Below, one piece after another: positions 7,718 through 16,052 of a DNA stretch of 21,453 nucleotides. The translations under genes and the position numbers were made by a program. Position 1 is the stretch's first letter. Every line of letters begins with the position of its first letter. Below the pieces are notes generated by a model, which saw only the letters and a program-made list of their open reading frames with translations, had not been told where the DNA came from and ran no database searches. Source of the DNA: a virus. The stretch is taken from IMG/VR virus record IMGVR_UViG_3300038954_000019, positions 1-21,453 of that record; one strand, written 5' to 3'.

Positions 7718-9740
7718 AGGATACGCGATCCTCTTCGCGGAGCACGCGACGGATCCGGTCGGCGAGCTCGTCGGCGCCAAATGTCAATGTATCCCGTAGG
7801 CCACCGGCGCCCTCTCCGGTCATCGTGATTTTGGGCGAATAGGTCAAGTTGATAATCCGATTCCCTTTGCCTCCCCCCGTGCCGGCCAACACAGCACGGA
7901 GCGGCTGTGCAATTGCGTTCCCAGCTGCCGATTGACCGTTCATCCCGCGCTTGACTCCTGCATAAAAAGTTTCGGCCAGCTTGGCGCCGGATTCGGTGAG
8001 CCTCGAAAAAGGCCCCGCTTTGGCGTCAGAATGTGGGAGGAAGCGATCCATCCCTTTTGCCATGTCTCGAGCTGCTTTGTTCGCTACATGTGCCTTTTTT
8101 TTGATCCCCTTGGCTACAGATGCTGGGATGAGCTCTCCAGCTTGACCGCTGGCTTTGACGGCAGCGTCGAGCCCGGAACCAACCTCATCGCCGACATGCA
8201 TCGCTTTTTGGATTGCATCCCATCGATTGATGATCAGCAGTAGCGTCGCAGCTACGGCCGTCACCATCAAAAGGATCGGATGCGCCATGCAGACAGCGCC
8301 GAGCTTAGACAATACTGGGATCAGCTGCCCGCCAATTCCGCTTGCGGCAGTGTAGATCCCCGATGCCATTTGGCCGAAATTCCAAGCCACTTTTGCCAAT
8401 GCCAGCATACCGATGATTTTTCCCAGATTCTCGTATCCGCCTACCAATTCCGCGACGGTCGAAATCACCTTTCCGATCACTTTGCCGATCTTCCAGAGCG
8501 CCTTTCCTAGGCCGACTGCAGTAGGAATCGCCTTTTTCTCCAGCCAATGGGCGAACATCTTGCCCCACTTGATGATTTTTTCGCGATTCTCGCTGATCCA
8601 GTCCCCCATCCTTTTGAACAGATCGCGCAGGACCGGCATCAGAGCCACTCCGACTTGATGCTTGACGCCCTGAAACTGCGCTGAAAGCTTGGTCAAATGG
8701 TCTTGAAATTCTGCCGATTTGACCAATGCCTTTGGATCCAAAACGTTTCCAGTGCGCTCGGCCTCGTCGCCCATCGCTTTGAGCCCTTTTCTGCCGTGCG
8801 ACAGCATCAAAGCGAATTGCGGTCCAAGACGTTTTCCCGCGGCCTTAGCTGCGATAGAGGCTCTAGCGTTCTGGGTGTCCAATTCTGCCAGTGCATCCGC
8901 AAATCTGTAGAGTTGCTCGGAGGTATCCAGCTTCGCAAACTGTTTGGCGTCGATACCAAGTAGCTTCAGATCCTTTTTGAGCGGGCCCGTTCCCTTGGCT
9001 GCATCTCCTAGCGCCACAACAACGCCAGAAAGGGATCTATCGAACTCCTCGACTTCCATGCCTGAGATCTTGGCCGCATACTGCAGTCTCTGAAGTTCGT
9101 CTGTAGAGATCCCTACCGACTTGGCGGTTTTGATCACCTTGTCCCCGTAGTCAGCCGTGCTTTTTCCCAGCTGCCAGACGGCTGCGCCGAGTGCAGCTGT
9201 GGCCATGGCGCCGTAGCGAGCTACCTTCCGCAGCGCACCGCCCATTTTTTTCAGCCGCCCGACCGCCCCTTTCATCCGAGCGATCCCTTTCATCCGCCGT
9301 TGGGTAACGGAGAGTTGGCGATTGAGTTTTCGTTCGGTGCTGGTTAGGTTTTGGGTCGAGTATCCCATCGCCCGCATAGCGCGGCCGGTCTTGTCGAGCT
9401 GGGCTTTTTTCTTCTTGAGAGCTCGAGCGGAATCTTTGGTTGCTTTTTTGGCCTCCCTAAATCGCTCCTTGAGCTCAAAGGTGGGCTTTGCCGTATCCTG
9501 GATCTCTTGCCCGAGCTTGAGCATCCGGGCTTTGGCGGCCTTGGCTTGCTGCGATGCGTCGGCGACTTCTTTTTCAAGGCGTCGAAATGCCGCTGCGCCG
9601 TGTTTGGCCCTTGTCAGTTTTTCAGCTTGCTCGGACAGGCGAGATAGGTTTTTTGTCGCCGACAGTGTGCTCGAGCGGAATGATTTTTTGAGCTTGGCTC
9701 CAAGGGCGATGGCCGTTTCATATGTGGATCTCTTCGCCAT
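7710..9740 (-). CDS. Tail tape measure protein
   Basis: A 676-residue protein from ATG 9740, the longest coding gene after terminase to the baseplate. Residues 1-160 are Lys/Ala/Arg-rich helices with a strong coiled-coil pattern and sequences typical of P2 gpT-like N-termini (IALGAKLKKSFRSS). A central conserved part carries LQRLQYAAKISGMEVEEFD and FAKLDTSEQLYRFADALA, then hydrophobic segments near residues 430-500 (IIGMLALAKVAW and HPILLMVTAVAATLLLII) that can pass the host membrane on ejection. The C-terminus has FLPHSDAKAGPFSRLTESG, a motif often seen near the end of Mu/P2-like tape measures. By the usual rule of about 0.15 nm per residue the tail would be near 100 nm; this is an estimate. 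Confidence 0.93.
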   Translation of the reverse strand: MAKRSTYETAIALGAKLKKSFRSSTLSATKNLSRLSEQAEKLTRAKHGAAAFRRLEKEVADASQQAKAAKARMLKLGQEIQDTAKPTFELKERFREAKKATKDSARALKKKKAQLDKTGRAMRAMGYSTQNLTSTERKLNRQLSVTQRRMKGIARMKGAVGRLKKMGGALRKVARYGAMATAALGAAVWQLGKSTADYGDKVIKTAKSVGISTDELQRLQYAAKISGMEVEEFDRSLSGVVVALGDAAKGTGPLKKDLKLLGIDAKQFAKLDTSEQLYRFADALAELDTQNARASIAAKAAGKRLGPQFALMLSHGRKGLKAMGDEAERTGNVLDPKALVKSAEFQDHLTKLSAQFQGVKHQVGVALMPVLRDLFKRMGDWISENREKIIKWGKMFAHWLEKKAIPTAVGLGKALWKIGKVIGKVISTVAELVGGYENLGKIIGMLALAKVAWNFGQMASGIYTAASGIGGQLIPVLSKLGAVCMAHPILLMVTAVAATLLLIINRWDAIQKAMHVGDEVGSGLDAAVKASGQAGELIPASVAKGIKKKAHVANKAARDMAKGMDRFLPHSDAKAGPFSRLTESGAKLAETFYAGVKRGMNGQSAAGNAIAQPLRAVLAGTGGGKGNRIINLTYSPKITMTGEGAGGLRDTLTFGADELADRIRRVLREEDRVSYE

Positions 9741-9743
9741 TTT

Positions 9744-9920
9744 TTACGGCCTTTGGCTTCGTCGCTCCGCCTCCTTATGCAGCTCTTCGAGCGCCTGATA
9801 CCAGCGCCACAAAGATCGGAGCGGCATTGACGCCCACTGTGTTACCGGATCGCCGGTGGTCTGAGCGAGGACCAGACAGATCTTGCGGATGCCAGCCAGC
9901 CCTAGCCCTCGCCACTCAGT
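9744..9920 (-). CDS. -1 frameshift extension of the tail assembly chaperone
   Basis: After a -1 slip at the UUUUUUA heptamer (9926-9920) reading continues in the overlapping frame as TEWRGLGLAGIRKICL and ends at a stop at 9746-9744, adding 58 residues to 92 from the first frame, so a fusion of about 150 residues. P2 E+E' has a similar size. The extension has a tryptophan-rich middle (VTQWASMPLRSLWRWY) and a charged end, as in other chaperone extensions that bind the tape measure. An ATG exists in this frame at 10019, but its first part runs through the chaperone gene without homology, so independent initiation is unlikely. Confidence 0.75.
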   Translation of the reverse strand, partial: TEWRGLGLAGIRKICLVLAQTTGDPVTQWASMPLRSLWRWYQALEELHKEAERRSQRP

Positions 9921-10195
9921 AAAAAATTTACCGCCGCCATCGTCACCGACGTGGCATCGTCGGCCTTGAGCTTCGCCAACACTTCCGGAGCCTTGCCGGC
10001 CGCCTTCGCGGCGACACACCGATGGTAGATCTTCGATGTGTCGGGCATCAAGATCGGCTTCTTGGCGATCTCTTCGGCCAGCATTTGCGCGACCTCGAGG
10101 TCCCTCTGAGTAAGCGACTCGAAATCGAGTTCAAGCGCGTCGATCGTGTCGCCACCATCATGGATCGGGTGGCTCAACTCGATTCGTTCGGCCAT
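9902..10195 (-). CDS. Tail assembly chaperone, first-frame product (gpE-like)
   Basis: A 97-residue protein from ATG 10195 with GGGAGG six bases upstream. It fits the P2 gpE/Mu gp41-like chaperone families by order and pattern: an N-terminal strand ERIELSHPIHDGG, then LELDFESLTQRDLEVAQML and a short helical end, VTMAAVNFLLSGEG. It lies between the tube and the tape measure, the fixed site for this gene in long-tailed phages. The last codons contain the slippery site, so a fraction of ribosomes would make the longer product. Both forms coat the tape measure while the tube assembles and are not in the finished virion. Confidence 0.87.
   Translation of the reverse strand: MAERIELSHPIHDGGDTIDALELDFESLTQRDLEVAQMLAEEIAKKPILMPDTSKIYHRCVAAKAAGKAPEVLAKLKADDATSVTMAAVNFLLSGEG
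9920..9926 (-). promoter_or_regulatory. Programmed -1 ribosomal frameshift slippery site
   Basis: On the minus strand the heptamer TTTTTTA is in the canonical phase T TTT TTA relative to the chaperone frame, the same heptamer as in HIV gag-pol. The -1 frame opens directly into the 58-codon extension. Just downstream, CTGAG (9919-9915) and CGAG (9911-9908) can pair with CTCGCTCAG (9869-9861), a possible stimulatory stem with a loop of about 38 bases; its first pair is closer to the slip site than usual, so the stem is tentative. Confidence 0.75.
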
Positions 10196-10197
10196 GA

Positions 10198-10713
10198 TTA
10201 GCCTCCCATATTCCGGCGGGCAGTGGCCAGATAATCGACGCCATGAACCCGCAGTATGAAGTTCATCTTGTCGAAATAGATCTGTTCCACATCGTCGACC
10301 CAGTAGCCGATCACGACCGTTTCGATCTCGGTGCTACCCTCGCTAGGAGATCCCGGGCTCATCGAGCCAGGCGTCGTGTTCTTCGTGCGGCCTGTGATCT
10401 TGACCTGAACAGCTTGTTGCTGCAACAGACCGGTCGACGACTCGTAGACCTCTTGAGATCCACGGAGCACCAGATCATGATGGATCGGCTTGGCGAGCTC
10501 AAAAAGCGACGCGTTCATCTGACGCCAATTGATCGTCAGCGTCTGCGACGCAAACTGGCCCACGGTCGGCTCGTCGATGGTACCGGCGATCCCGGCCCCA
10601 GACACTTCTTCAGTGACGGCTTCGAATCCAGGGAGTTCGCAGTCGGCGATCCCGTAGAGCTGGCCACCTGGGCCGTAAACTCTAAAATTCGTGAGTTTTT
10701 CTGGAACGAGCAT
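10198..10713 (-). CDS. FII: Major tail tube protein (FII-like)
   Basis: A 171-residue protein from ATG 10713 with AAAGGAG six bases upstream. It matches the contractile-tail tube family (P2 gpFII): an opening MLVPEKLTNFRVYGPGGQL and ADCELPGFEAVTEEVSGAG, then the strand pair TLTINWRQMN and a long beta-hairpin VQVKITGRTKN, and an acidic strand VVIGYWVDDVEQIYFDK before a closing YLATARRNMGG. The family is usually 165-180 residues. It follows the sheath gene by 48 bases and precedes the chaperone, as in P2. Confidence 0.93.
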   Translation of the reverse strand: MLVPEKLTNFRVYGPGGQLYGIADCELPGFEAVTEEVSGAGIAGTIDEPTVGQFASQTLTINWRQMNASLFELAKPIHHDLVLRGSQEVYESSTGLLQQQAVQVKITGRTKNTTPGSMSPGSPSEGSTEIETVVIGYWVDDVEQIYFDKMNFILRVHGVDYLATARRNMGG

Positions 10714-10761
10714 TGTTGCTCCTTTGGTAGATCTCAGATGGACAGGTCCAGTCTAGCAGAT

Positions 10762-12222
10762 CTAGAATAGTTCGGAAAGAGCCTCCGGATCGTATTCGAC
10801 GACAAATTCCATTTCGCGCATCGGGGCCGGCCACGTGACCCAAACCCTGAATTTGACTTTTCCGTCGGACAGATCCACTACCGAGTTGTCCGCCTCGAGG
10901 AAAGCGATCTTGCCATCGATGAGCGCACCGAGGGCAATCAGCCCGTCCAGCCAGCGCTGGATCGTCCCGACGACCCCTTCGATCTGGCGCTTGTTCCCCG
11001 GCTCATCAACGTCCCGCTCCGAAGTCAAAATGATCGTGTTTCGGATTCTGTTCATCATCCGACGGCCGACGATGAATGCGTCTTTGGGATCGGTGTTCGT
11101 GGGGTAGATGGCCGTTCGATTGCCCCAGAGCTTCCAGCCGGATCGCGTATGAATCGCCGTCACTACGCCCTGTCCGTTTAACGCATTCGCCTGCGTTTTG
11201 GTGAGGTAGATCTCCGTCGTATCTTCGAAGATCATGGCGCTGGCCTTAAGCGTCTTGTTCGATGGACTCGCATACGGAACATCGTTGTGATTCGAATCTG
11301 CCGACATCGACAGGCCGATGATGTGCGACGATAGATGGCTTTCCTCCGAGTCACCGTAGAGGATTTTTGCCCACCCCAAAGCCATCCGCTCCTTTTTGTA
11401 GTTGTTGTCGCCGATCCATGTGGAGACAGCCGAATAGTCGGAGATGTCTCCGCTTGCGGGCGCACAGTCCGCCACCGTCAGACACCCGAAATCACCCGAT
11501 ACCGATTCGCCCTCGGATCGCATGGCTTCCATGACTTCGTAGGTATCGTTCCAATTTGGGCACGATACGAACTCGGGAACCAGGCCGGTGCGGGGGTAGA
11601 CCTGATGGATCACCTTCAGGCCCTTGTAGACGCCAGATGCATACGATCCGACGATGTCACTTGAAGTGATCGCCGAGGTGTCCCAGCTATCGGCCGTGAC
11701 TTCCAGGCTCGAGTCGTCTGGGATCGTCCCGTCATCCAGGATATTGATTCGCAGATAGCCGTCATCGTCGAATTCGAGGGTATAGTCGTCACCCTCGGTG
11801 TAGGTCGTCGGATCAACTTCGCCATCCGTGATGACGACGGTGGACAGGAGCACCCCGAACTCTTCCCACGTCACGTAGTCAGGGTTGCCAAGTGCAGATA
11901 GATCGAAAGTGTTGGTGGCCTCCGTGCTGTGCGTGGCTTCATCCTTGTCCAAGACGTTGATGACGCAAATCGGACCGACTTTGTAGCGATCCAAGACGAT
12001 CCGGGCAGCTTCGCACAGCGTGTATTTGTCCCAATCTTCCGACCAGCCCATCGCGTCGACGAAATCGGAGAATTCATAGCAGATCACAGGCTTGTTGACG
12101 TTGGCTGGATCCCCCATATTGACCGGCGCAGTCCCGACGAATACGGGGAGAGATCCAACTTCGACGGCAGGCCGCACTCCGGTTGGCTGCTCTGTTACAG
12201 TTACTCCGTGTGAATACGTCAT
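10762..12222 (-). CDS. FI: Tail sheath protein (FI-like)
   Basis: A 486-residue protein from ATG 12222, with GGGAG about 9 bases upstream. The N-terminus (SHGVTVTEQPTGVRPAVEVG, then LPVFVGTAP) is the standard sheath opening, and the C-terminal half has the conserved GVVTAIHTRSGWKLWGNRT split over two strands, DAFIVGRRMMNRIRNTI and a closing MREMEFVVEYDPEA strand. This shows a contractile (myovirus) tail. It is longer than P2 FI (about 400) because of an acidic, beta-rich insertion around residues 130-200 (TYTEGDDYTLEFDDDG), which probably forms an extra domain on the outer surface of the tail. Confidence 0.95.
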   Translation of the reverse strand: MTYSHGVTVTEQPTGVRPAVEVGSLPVFVGTAPVNMGDPANVNKPVICYEFSDFVDAMGWSEDWDKYTLCEAARIVLDRYKVGPICVINVLDKDEATHSTEATNTFDLSALGNPDYVTWEEFGVLLSTVVITDGEVDPTTYTEGDDYTLEFDDDGYLRINILDDGTIPDDSSLEVTADSWDTSAITSSDIVGSYASGVYKGLKVIHQVYPRTGLVPEFVSCPNWNDTYEVMEAMRSEGESVSGDFGCLTVADCAPASGDISDYSAVSTWIGDNNYKKERMALGWAKILYGDSEESHLSSHIIGLSMSADSNHNDVPYASPSNKTLKASAMIFEDTTEIYLTKTQANALNGQGVVTAIHTRSGWKLWGNRTAIYPTNTDPKDAFIVGRRMMNRIRNTIILTSERDVDEPGNKRQIEGVVGTIQRWLDGLIALGALIDGKIAFLEADNSVVDLSDGKVKFRVWVTWPAPMREMEFVVEYDPEALSELF

Positions 12223-12224
12223 TC

Positions 12225-12713
12225 TCAGATCTCCCTCGCACGTGGGATCCTGGTTGTAGTCCAGGTAGTCTGGATCAGGATTTGCCAGTGCGGTTGCTGC
12301 GCTTCCTCAAAAAAGTAAGTTGTGTTGATCGGCTTTTCGCAGCGAAAACGGCCTCCGACAACCGGGCATCTGCCAAGATTTTCCCGGATCGCCTCGACCA
12401 CAAACACGCAATCCTGCCATCCGTCGCGATCTTCCGCATACGTACCGACGACGATGTCGACATTTTCGCTGCCTTTTTCTTCGCCATCTTCTGCGTCCGC
12501 CGGCCGGATCAAAATCCATGGATGGATGTGCTCGGCCTCGTCCGGCGGCGGCAAAAGCACCTTATAGACAGATGGCTTTCGGATCTCTCCGTCGTGCTCT
12601 TCCAGCCACCACAAGGACGCCCTGGGATCTTCCCATGGATCCACTTCGCCTGTCGCCTCATCTTCCGGAGGATCGAACCTCTTGCGAATCTCTTCGAGCA
12701 GTTGAAAAGTCAT
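12225..12713 (-). CDS. Probable tail terminator/completion protein
   Basis: A 162-residue protein with an ATGA overlap to the upstream minor tail gene. I recognise a phage-protein pattern but no firm family: SVYKVLLPPPDEAEHIHPW, ILIRPADAEDGEE, VDIVVGTYAEDRDGWQDC, VVEAIRENLGRCP and a closing WQILIQTTWTT. The strand-helix order (an acidic break, then VG-Y---DGWQD, then a helix) is that of tail-terminator-like proteins such as lambda gpU or the equivalents in myophages. It lies directly before the sheath, where the terminator normally stands. The acidic N-terminal 40 residues are unusual. Function is inferred from order and pattern. Confidence 0.75.
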   Translation of the reverse strand: MTFQLLEEIRKRFDPPEDEATGEVDPWEDPRASLWWLEEHDGEIRKPSVYKVLLPPPDEAEHIHPWILIRPADAEDGEEKGSENVDIVVGTYAEDRDGWQDCVFVVEAIRENLGRCPVVGGRFRCEKPINTTYFFEEAQQPHWQILIQTTWTTTRIPRAREI

Positions 12714-13270
12714 TTCGCCGCCTTCTCAATCTGCCGTCGGATCTCATGAGCCAGCCGCTGCTCAAAGATTTCGAGCGCATACTGCTCTACGCGCTCTCGC
12801 ACCATTCCAAACATCGTGGGGACCGGCAATGCGGCCATCTCAAACATGGCTCCGCGAGCTTTGCCCCGCCGGGCCATGACCCTATTTTTGCCGCCGATGG
12901 GTGCGACGAATGCTCCTGGAATCTTTTTCCACTGGCCGCGCTTGATCTCAGCGCGGAGCGAGGGCTTGCCTGGGCCGCCGGTTCCCGGCGAAATCGGCCG
13001 GTGAGGAAAATCGGTCAGCTTTAGCGTCTCGCCGCGGGCCCTGAGCGTCCCGACAGGGGCCGAGTAGGTGGCGCGGTCGACTTCGAGTTGTGCCTTTGCC
13101 TCCTTCGATGAGATTGCGTATCGCTCTGTAATCGCTCGGCCCGCTTCGGCGCGAGCCGATTTCACGGCACGGTTGACGGCCGGGACCAGCGCTTTGACCG
13201 CACGATCCCCAAGTGTTCTGAGTATCTCTTGGGCGCTTTTCAGCGATTCTGTGCCGATCCTTACGTCCAT
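12710..13270 (-). CDS. Minor tail protein Z / HK97-gp10-like neck protein
   Basis: A 186-residue basic protein whose ATG overlaps the upstream TGA by one base. The long N-terminal helical stretch with LVPAVNRAVKSARAEAGRAI, then ITERYAISSKEAKAQLEVDRA, and the later Arg/Lys-rich GQWKKIPGAFVAPIGGKN fit the lambda gpZ / prophage minor tail Z family, which joins the tail to the head. The C-terminal part is again helical with many charges (VEQYALEIFEQRLAHEIRRQ). Its neighbours, the adaptor upstream and the terminator downstream, support a neck or tail-completion role. Confidence 0.82.
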   Translation of the reverse strand: MDVRIGTESLKSAQEILRTLGDRAVKALVPAVNRAVKSARAEAGRAITERYAISSKEAKAQLEVDRATYSAPVGTLRARGETLKLTDFPHRPISPGTGGPGKPSLRAEIKRGQWKKIPGAFVAPIGGKNRVMARRGKARGAMFEMAALPVPTMFGMVRERVEQYALEIFEQRLAHEIRRQIEKAAK

Positions 13271-13572
13271 CAGTAGCTTCCGATCCGTTGCAGCCTGATT
13301 GCCAAAATTCCTGCATTGTGGCCTACGTGCACAACAGTAAGCTTGTCACCATCGACGTCCATCCGCTGGCTGTAGACTGGCGTCTCGATGGCGCCTTCCG
13401 CGACGTGGAGGATCCACTCCGACAGAAATACTCCGTCAGAAGTATGGGTGTCGAGATCGTGACTCTCAAGAATCGCTGTGACCTCTGCTCCGTCGATATT
13501 GTGGGTTTCGGCGAATTCACCGAGATCGAGAAACGTATTCCGATCCGCTGCTATTTGATCCTTGAGAGTCAC
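13270..13572 (-). CDS. Small head-tail adaptor candidate (GTG start)
   Basis: A 100-residue acidic protein that starts with GTG 13572 (TLKDQIAADRNTFLDLGEF). No strong ribosome site precedes it; the capsid stop is only 12 bases away, so coupled translation is likely. The opening resembles small phage proteins often placed after the capsid gene (described in some annotations as Gifsy-2-like or FII-like attachment proteins), with EFAETHNIDGAEVTAIL and a C-terminal strand TVVHVGHNAGILAIR. I infer a head-tail joining role from position. The sequence has no motif that proves it. Confidence 0.78.
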   Translation of the reverse strand: MTLKDQIAADRNTFLDLGEFAETHNIDGAEVTAILESHDLDTHTSDGVFLSEWILHVAEGAIETPVYSQRMDVDGDKLTVVHVGHNAGILAIRLQRIGSY

Positions 13573-13584
13573 GATCCGTTACCG

Positions 13585-14637
13585 TTACGCCAACACAGTG
13601 GCTGTGCACGTCGAGTTGATGTCGACCGGAATCGGCAGCGGCCGGCTTGCGAGCATCAACCACAGCGTTGCCGGCTGCTCGACCACCCACCTGTCCGGGA
13701 CTCGAGTCCCCTCGACAAGCTTGAGGGTCTTTTGCCCGCCCTCTTCGACCGTAATCGGCACGGCGCCGTATCTTTTGATCATGTACGCGCTGGTCGATCC
13801 CACCATGACGCCCTTTTCCGGCCAAAGCGCTCCTTCGACGCCGGTGCTAGGGTCGATGTACCACGCCTCGTAGCACCACAGATCCAGTCCGGCGCCCTTA
13901 AGGCGGCCGATGTACTCAGCCCCTGCTTCCCTGAATTCCGGGTTGAGTTGGCCCATGTCCGCCCGGCGGGTGTCGAGCAGCGTCTTGACTGACTCGTGAG
14001 CGAGCAGCGCGTCGCGTGCAGACGGGCCCATGATCGCCACGTCAGGACCAATCTTTCCGTACCTGCGGACCGCGCGGGCCATTTCCGTCAGGGTCATGTT
14101 TGGATCCGCGCTGTCTGCGTCCCAACGTTCGCCAGCGCCGATGGTCCCAAACTCGAGGTTTCCGTCTCTGCTGAAATCGATCGAATAATCGACCCCATCA
14201 CCATTGACGGTGATCGAAGCATCCCAGAGGGCCTGCTTGCACATGACCTCCTCCGTCCTCGTGATCATCCGGTCCAACTCTGCCAGATCCTTGGCCTCGA
14301 GCTCGAGTTTGCGTTCGTTGGCTCCCCTGGCTGAGTAGACATGCTCCCCAGGGAGCCTTTTTTGCAGATCGGCTGCCGTGACGGATCGCTTCGGCTTCAA
14401 AAATGGGGCCTCGTAAGTGTTGGTGGTGAACCCCTGCCGCGTCACGGTCTGGCCGTCGACGACCGGCGAGACGAAGGAGGCACAGCTTCGCCCCTCAACT
14501 TTGGTGTCGACGTCGATCTTCTCGCTGGTCGACGTCTCGTGCCGGCCGAAAAACATCGACCGCAAAAACGTAGGGACCTTCTCGGCCTTCGCAAGCGCCG
14601 CCATCATGGTCCGGATCTCAAACATGTTGATTGCCAT
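13585..14637 (-). CDS. Major capsid protein, lambda gpE family
   Basis: A 350-residue protein from ATG 14637 with GGAGG seven bases upstream. It matches the Phage_cap_E family: an N-terminal helix AINMFEIRTMMAALAKAEKV, then the E-loop-like ETSTSEKIDVDTKVEGRS and FVSPVVDGQTVTRQGF, a spine helix LAELDRMITRTEEVMCKQAL, and a P-domain with DVAIMGPSARDALLAHESV. The C-terminus gives WVVEQPATLWLMLASRPLPI, also typical. It assembles the icosahedral head with the decoration protein encoded just upstream. The family length (about 340-360) agrees. Confidence 0.95.
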   Translation of the reverse strand: MAINMFEIRTMMAALAKAEKVPTFLRSMFFGRHETSTSEKIDVDTKVEGRSCASFVSPVVDGQTVTRQGFTTNTYEAPFLKPKRSVTAADLQKRLPGEHVYSARGANERKLELEAKDLAELDRMITRTEEVMCKQALWDASITVNGDGVDYSIDFSRDGNLEFGTIGAGERWDADSADPNMTLTEMARAVRRYGKIGPDVAIMGPSARDALLAHESVKTLLDTRRADMGQLNPEFREAGAEYIGRLKGAGLDLWCYEAWYIDPSTGVEGALWPEKGVMVGSTSAYMIKRYGAVPITVEEGGQKTLKLVEGTRVPDRWVVEQPATLWLMLASRPLPIPVDINSTCTATVLA

Positions 14638-14699
14638 TTGTGGCCTCCATAACTGCCCCGATTTGGGGACCTCTTATTGCAGCTTCAGTTGTCTGTCGC

Positions 14700-15605
14700 C
14701 TAGTCAGTGGTGACCAAATAGATCCCCAATTCTTGGGCTTCGTCGCGATACGTGTCCGCGTTCTCGCCGGCCGCGTAAGTCAGTTGATCTTCGTCAAAGA
14801 TCCCTTCCGTCCAATAGACCGCGGGAAGGGCGCCAGCGCTTGCGTCGACATCTTCGGCCAAAATGCCGACCATTGCGTCCGATCCATCCTTGGCATCCTT
14901 GTCGGCCAGCAACAATTCATCGCTGCCATCGTCGACAGTCAAGGTAAACTTGTCACCTGCGACAAAATCCGCTCCAGAACTCGCGACGGTAAACACGAGC
15001 TCGCTGCTGAATTCGACGTCTTGGGTGGCAACCCCTATCTGGGTTCCATCTGGATTTTCGACTTTGAATTTTCGCTCCGTTTCGACGGCTTCGGCCACCG
15101 TGAACGTGATTTCGTCTCCCACCTGAAAGACGTCTCCGCCGTTTTCCGTTACCTTTACTTCGATGTGGTCGTTGGCGTAGCTGGCCGCCTCTTCAAGATC
15201 CTCGAGGCGCTCGCCGTTTGGCGTGAAAACCGAAAAAATCTCCGGCGTGCCTGCGTCAGTGCAAACGATCTTGTAATCGCCGAGTTGGGCTACTTCTTGA
15301 TCGCCAATGGCCAACTCTTCGATCGTCGCGGAGCGCGGGTTGCTGTTCACCGAAATCGCTTTTGTTGTTTTGATGCACTCGACGGCGTAGTCTCCGATTT
15401 TGGCGCCGTCGCCCAATTCAAAACTGGCGATCTCGCCTTCTCCGGTGTTTCCGGGATCCGCAGTGATGGATCCGACGGCCTTTTTGATCTCGCCGACCAC
15501 AGATCCTTTGAGTAGAGACTCTCCGCTTTTGACGGTTCCAGTCTTGTGGACCGGGCGCTTTTCGGACCCGGCGAACAGCTTGTCGTACGTAGTGGTTTCG
15601 CTCAT
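14700..15605 (-). CDS. Enlarged head decoration protein (lambda gpD-like, with inserted repeats)
   Basis: A 301-residue acidic protein from ATG 15605. The ends look like a lambda gpD-type head decoration protein: near the N-terminus RPVHKTGTVKSGESLLKGSV, near the C-terminus VGILAEDVDASAGALPAVYW and TEGIFDEDQLTYA. Normal gpD-like proteins are 110-130 residues. Between the two parts, about residues 50-235, is a beta-rich insertion that holds at least two related units: GDYKIVCTDA then FSVFTPNG and VFQVGDEITFTV, and FKVENPDGTQIG then DFVAGDKFTLTVDDG. Decoration proteins bind threefold points on the capsid; the insertion probably projects outward. There is a 62-base gap to the capsid gene. Confidence 0.87.
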   Translation of the reverse strand: MSETTTYDKLFAGSEKRPVHKTGTVKSGESLLKGSVVGEIKKAVGSITADPGNTGEGEIASFELGDGAKIGDYAVECIKTTKAISVNSNPRSATIEELAIGDQEVAQLGDYKIVCTDAGTPEIFSVFTPNGERLEDLEEAASYANDHIEVKVTENGGDVFQVGDEITFTVAEAVETERKFKVENPDGTQIGVATQDVEFSSELVFTVASSGADFVAGDKFTLTVDDGSDELLLADKDAKDGSDAMVGILAEDVDASAGALPAVYWTEGIFDEDQLTYAAGENADTYRDEAQELGIYLVTTD

Positions 15606-15644
15606 GATCTCTCACCTTTCGTCGCAGGGTCCGTCCTGCTCTGG

Positions 15645-16052
15645 TTATCTCGCCGCACTGATGTATTCGGCGAGCTTGGTAGCCTGGGCCTCAATCTCTT
15701 GCTCGTCGATCTGGGCGTCGCTCGTCTGCACGCTGTCCGGATCGCTTTTGACTTTGGTTGCCTTCCCAAGCTCCTCGGATCTCTTCGCCAAAAACACCTC
15801 GCCGTGCTCGCGCTCTGCCTTGATGATCTGCACAGCTAGGACTTCCGCTGTGATCGGCTTTTCGAATTTCGCAGCGGCCACGATCTTTTCGTGTCCTGGC
15901 TTCGCGATCTCTTCGATGGCCTGGATTCTCTCACGCTCGGCCTTGGTCGCTTCGTCCTTGGCTGCCTGCACGGCCTCGGTCTGAATCGCTTCGATCTTTG
16001 CCCACAGGCCAGGGGCTTGAGCTTGCAGTTGGTCGATGGTCTCCATCGGCAT
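15645..16052 (-). CDS. Nested scaffold-like product from an internal start in the protease gene
   Basis: In the protease frame, ATG 16052-16050 (MPMETIDQLQAQAPGLW) is preceded by AAAGGAAGG four to seven bases upstream, a strong ribosome site inside a gene. It would give a 135-residue protein made of charged helices (EAVQAAKDEATKAERERIQAI and later EEIEAQATKLAEY-like segments). Lambda uses the same design: Nu3, the scaffold, is translated from within gene C, the protease. The nested product here would be the free scaffold for capsid assembly. The start and site are visible; the use of this start is inferred. Confidence 0.62.
   Translation of the reverse strand: MPMETIDQLQAQAPGLWAKIEAIQTEAVQAAKDEATKAERERIQAIEEIAKPGHEKIVAAAKFEKPITAEVLAVQIIKAEREHGEVFLAKRSEELGKATKVKSDPDSVQTSDAQIDEQEIEAQATKLAEYISAAR

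Noticed and set aside
7514-7780. Longer form of tail protein X from 7780
   Set aside because: The added residues lie inside the tape-measure gene and do not fit the family; ATG 7717 begins exactly at the conserved domain.
9744-10019. Independent gene from ATG 10019 in the frame of the chaperone extension
   Set aside because: The part before the slip site is an Arg/Gly-rich shadow of the chaperone, while the part after it fits a frameshift extension exactly.
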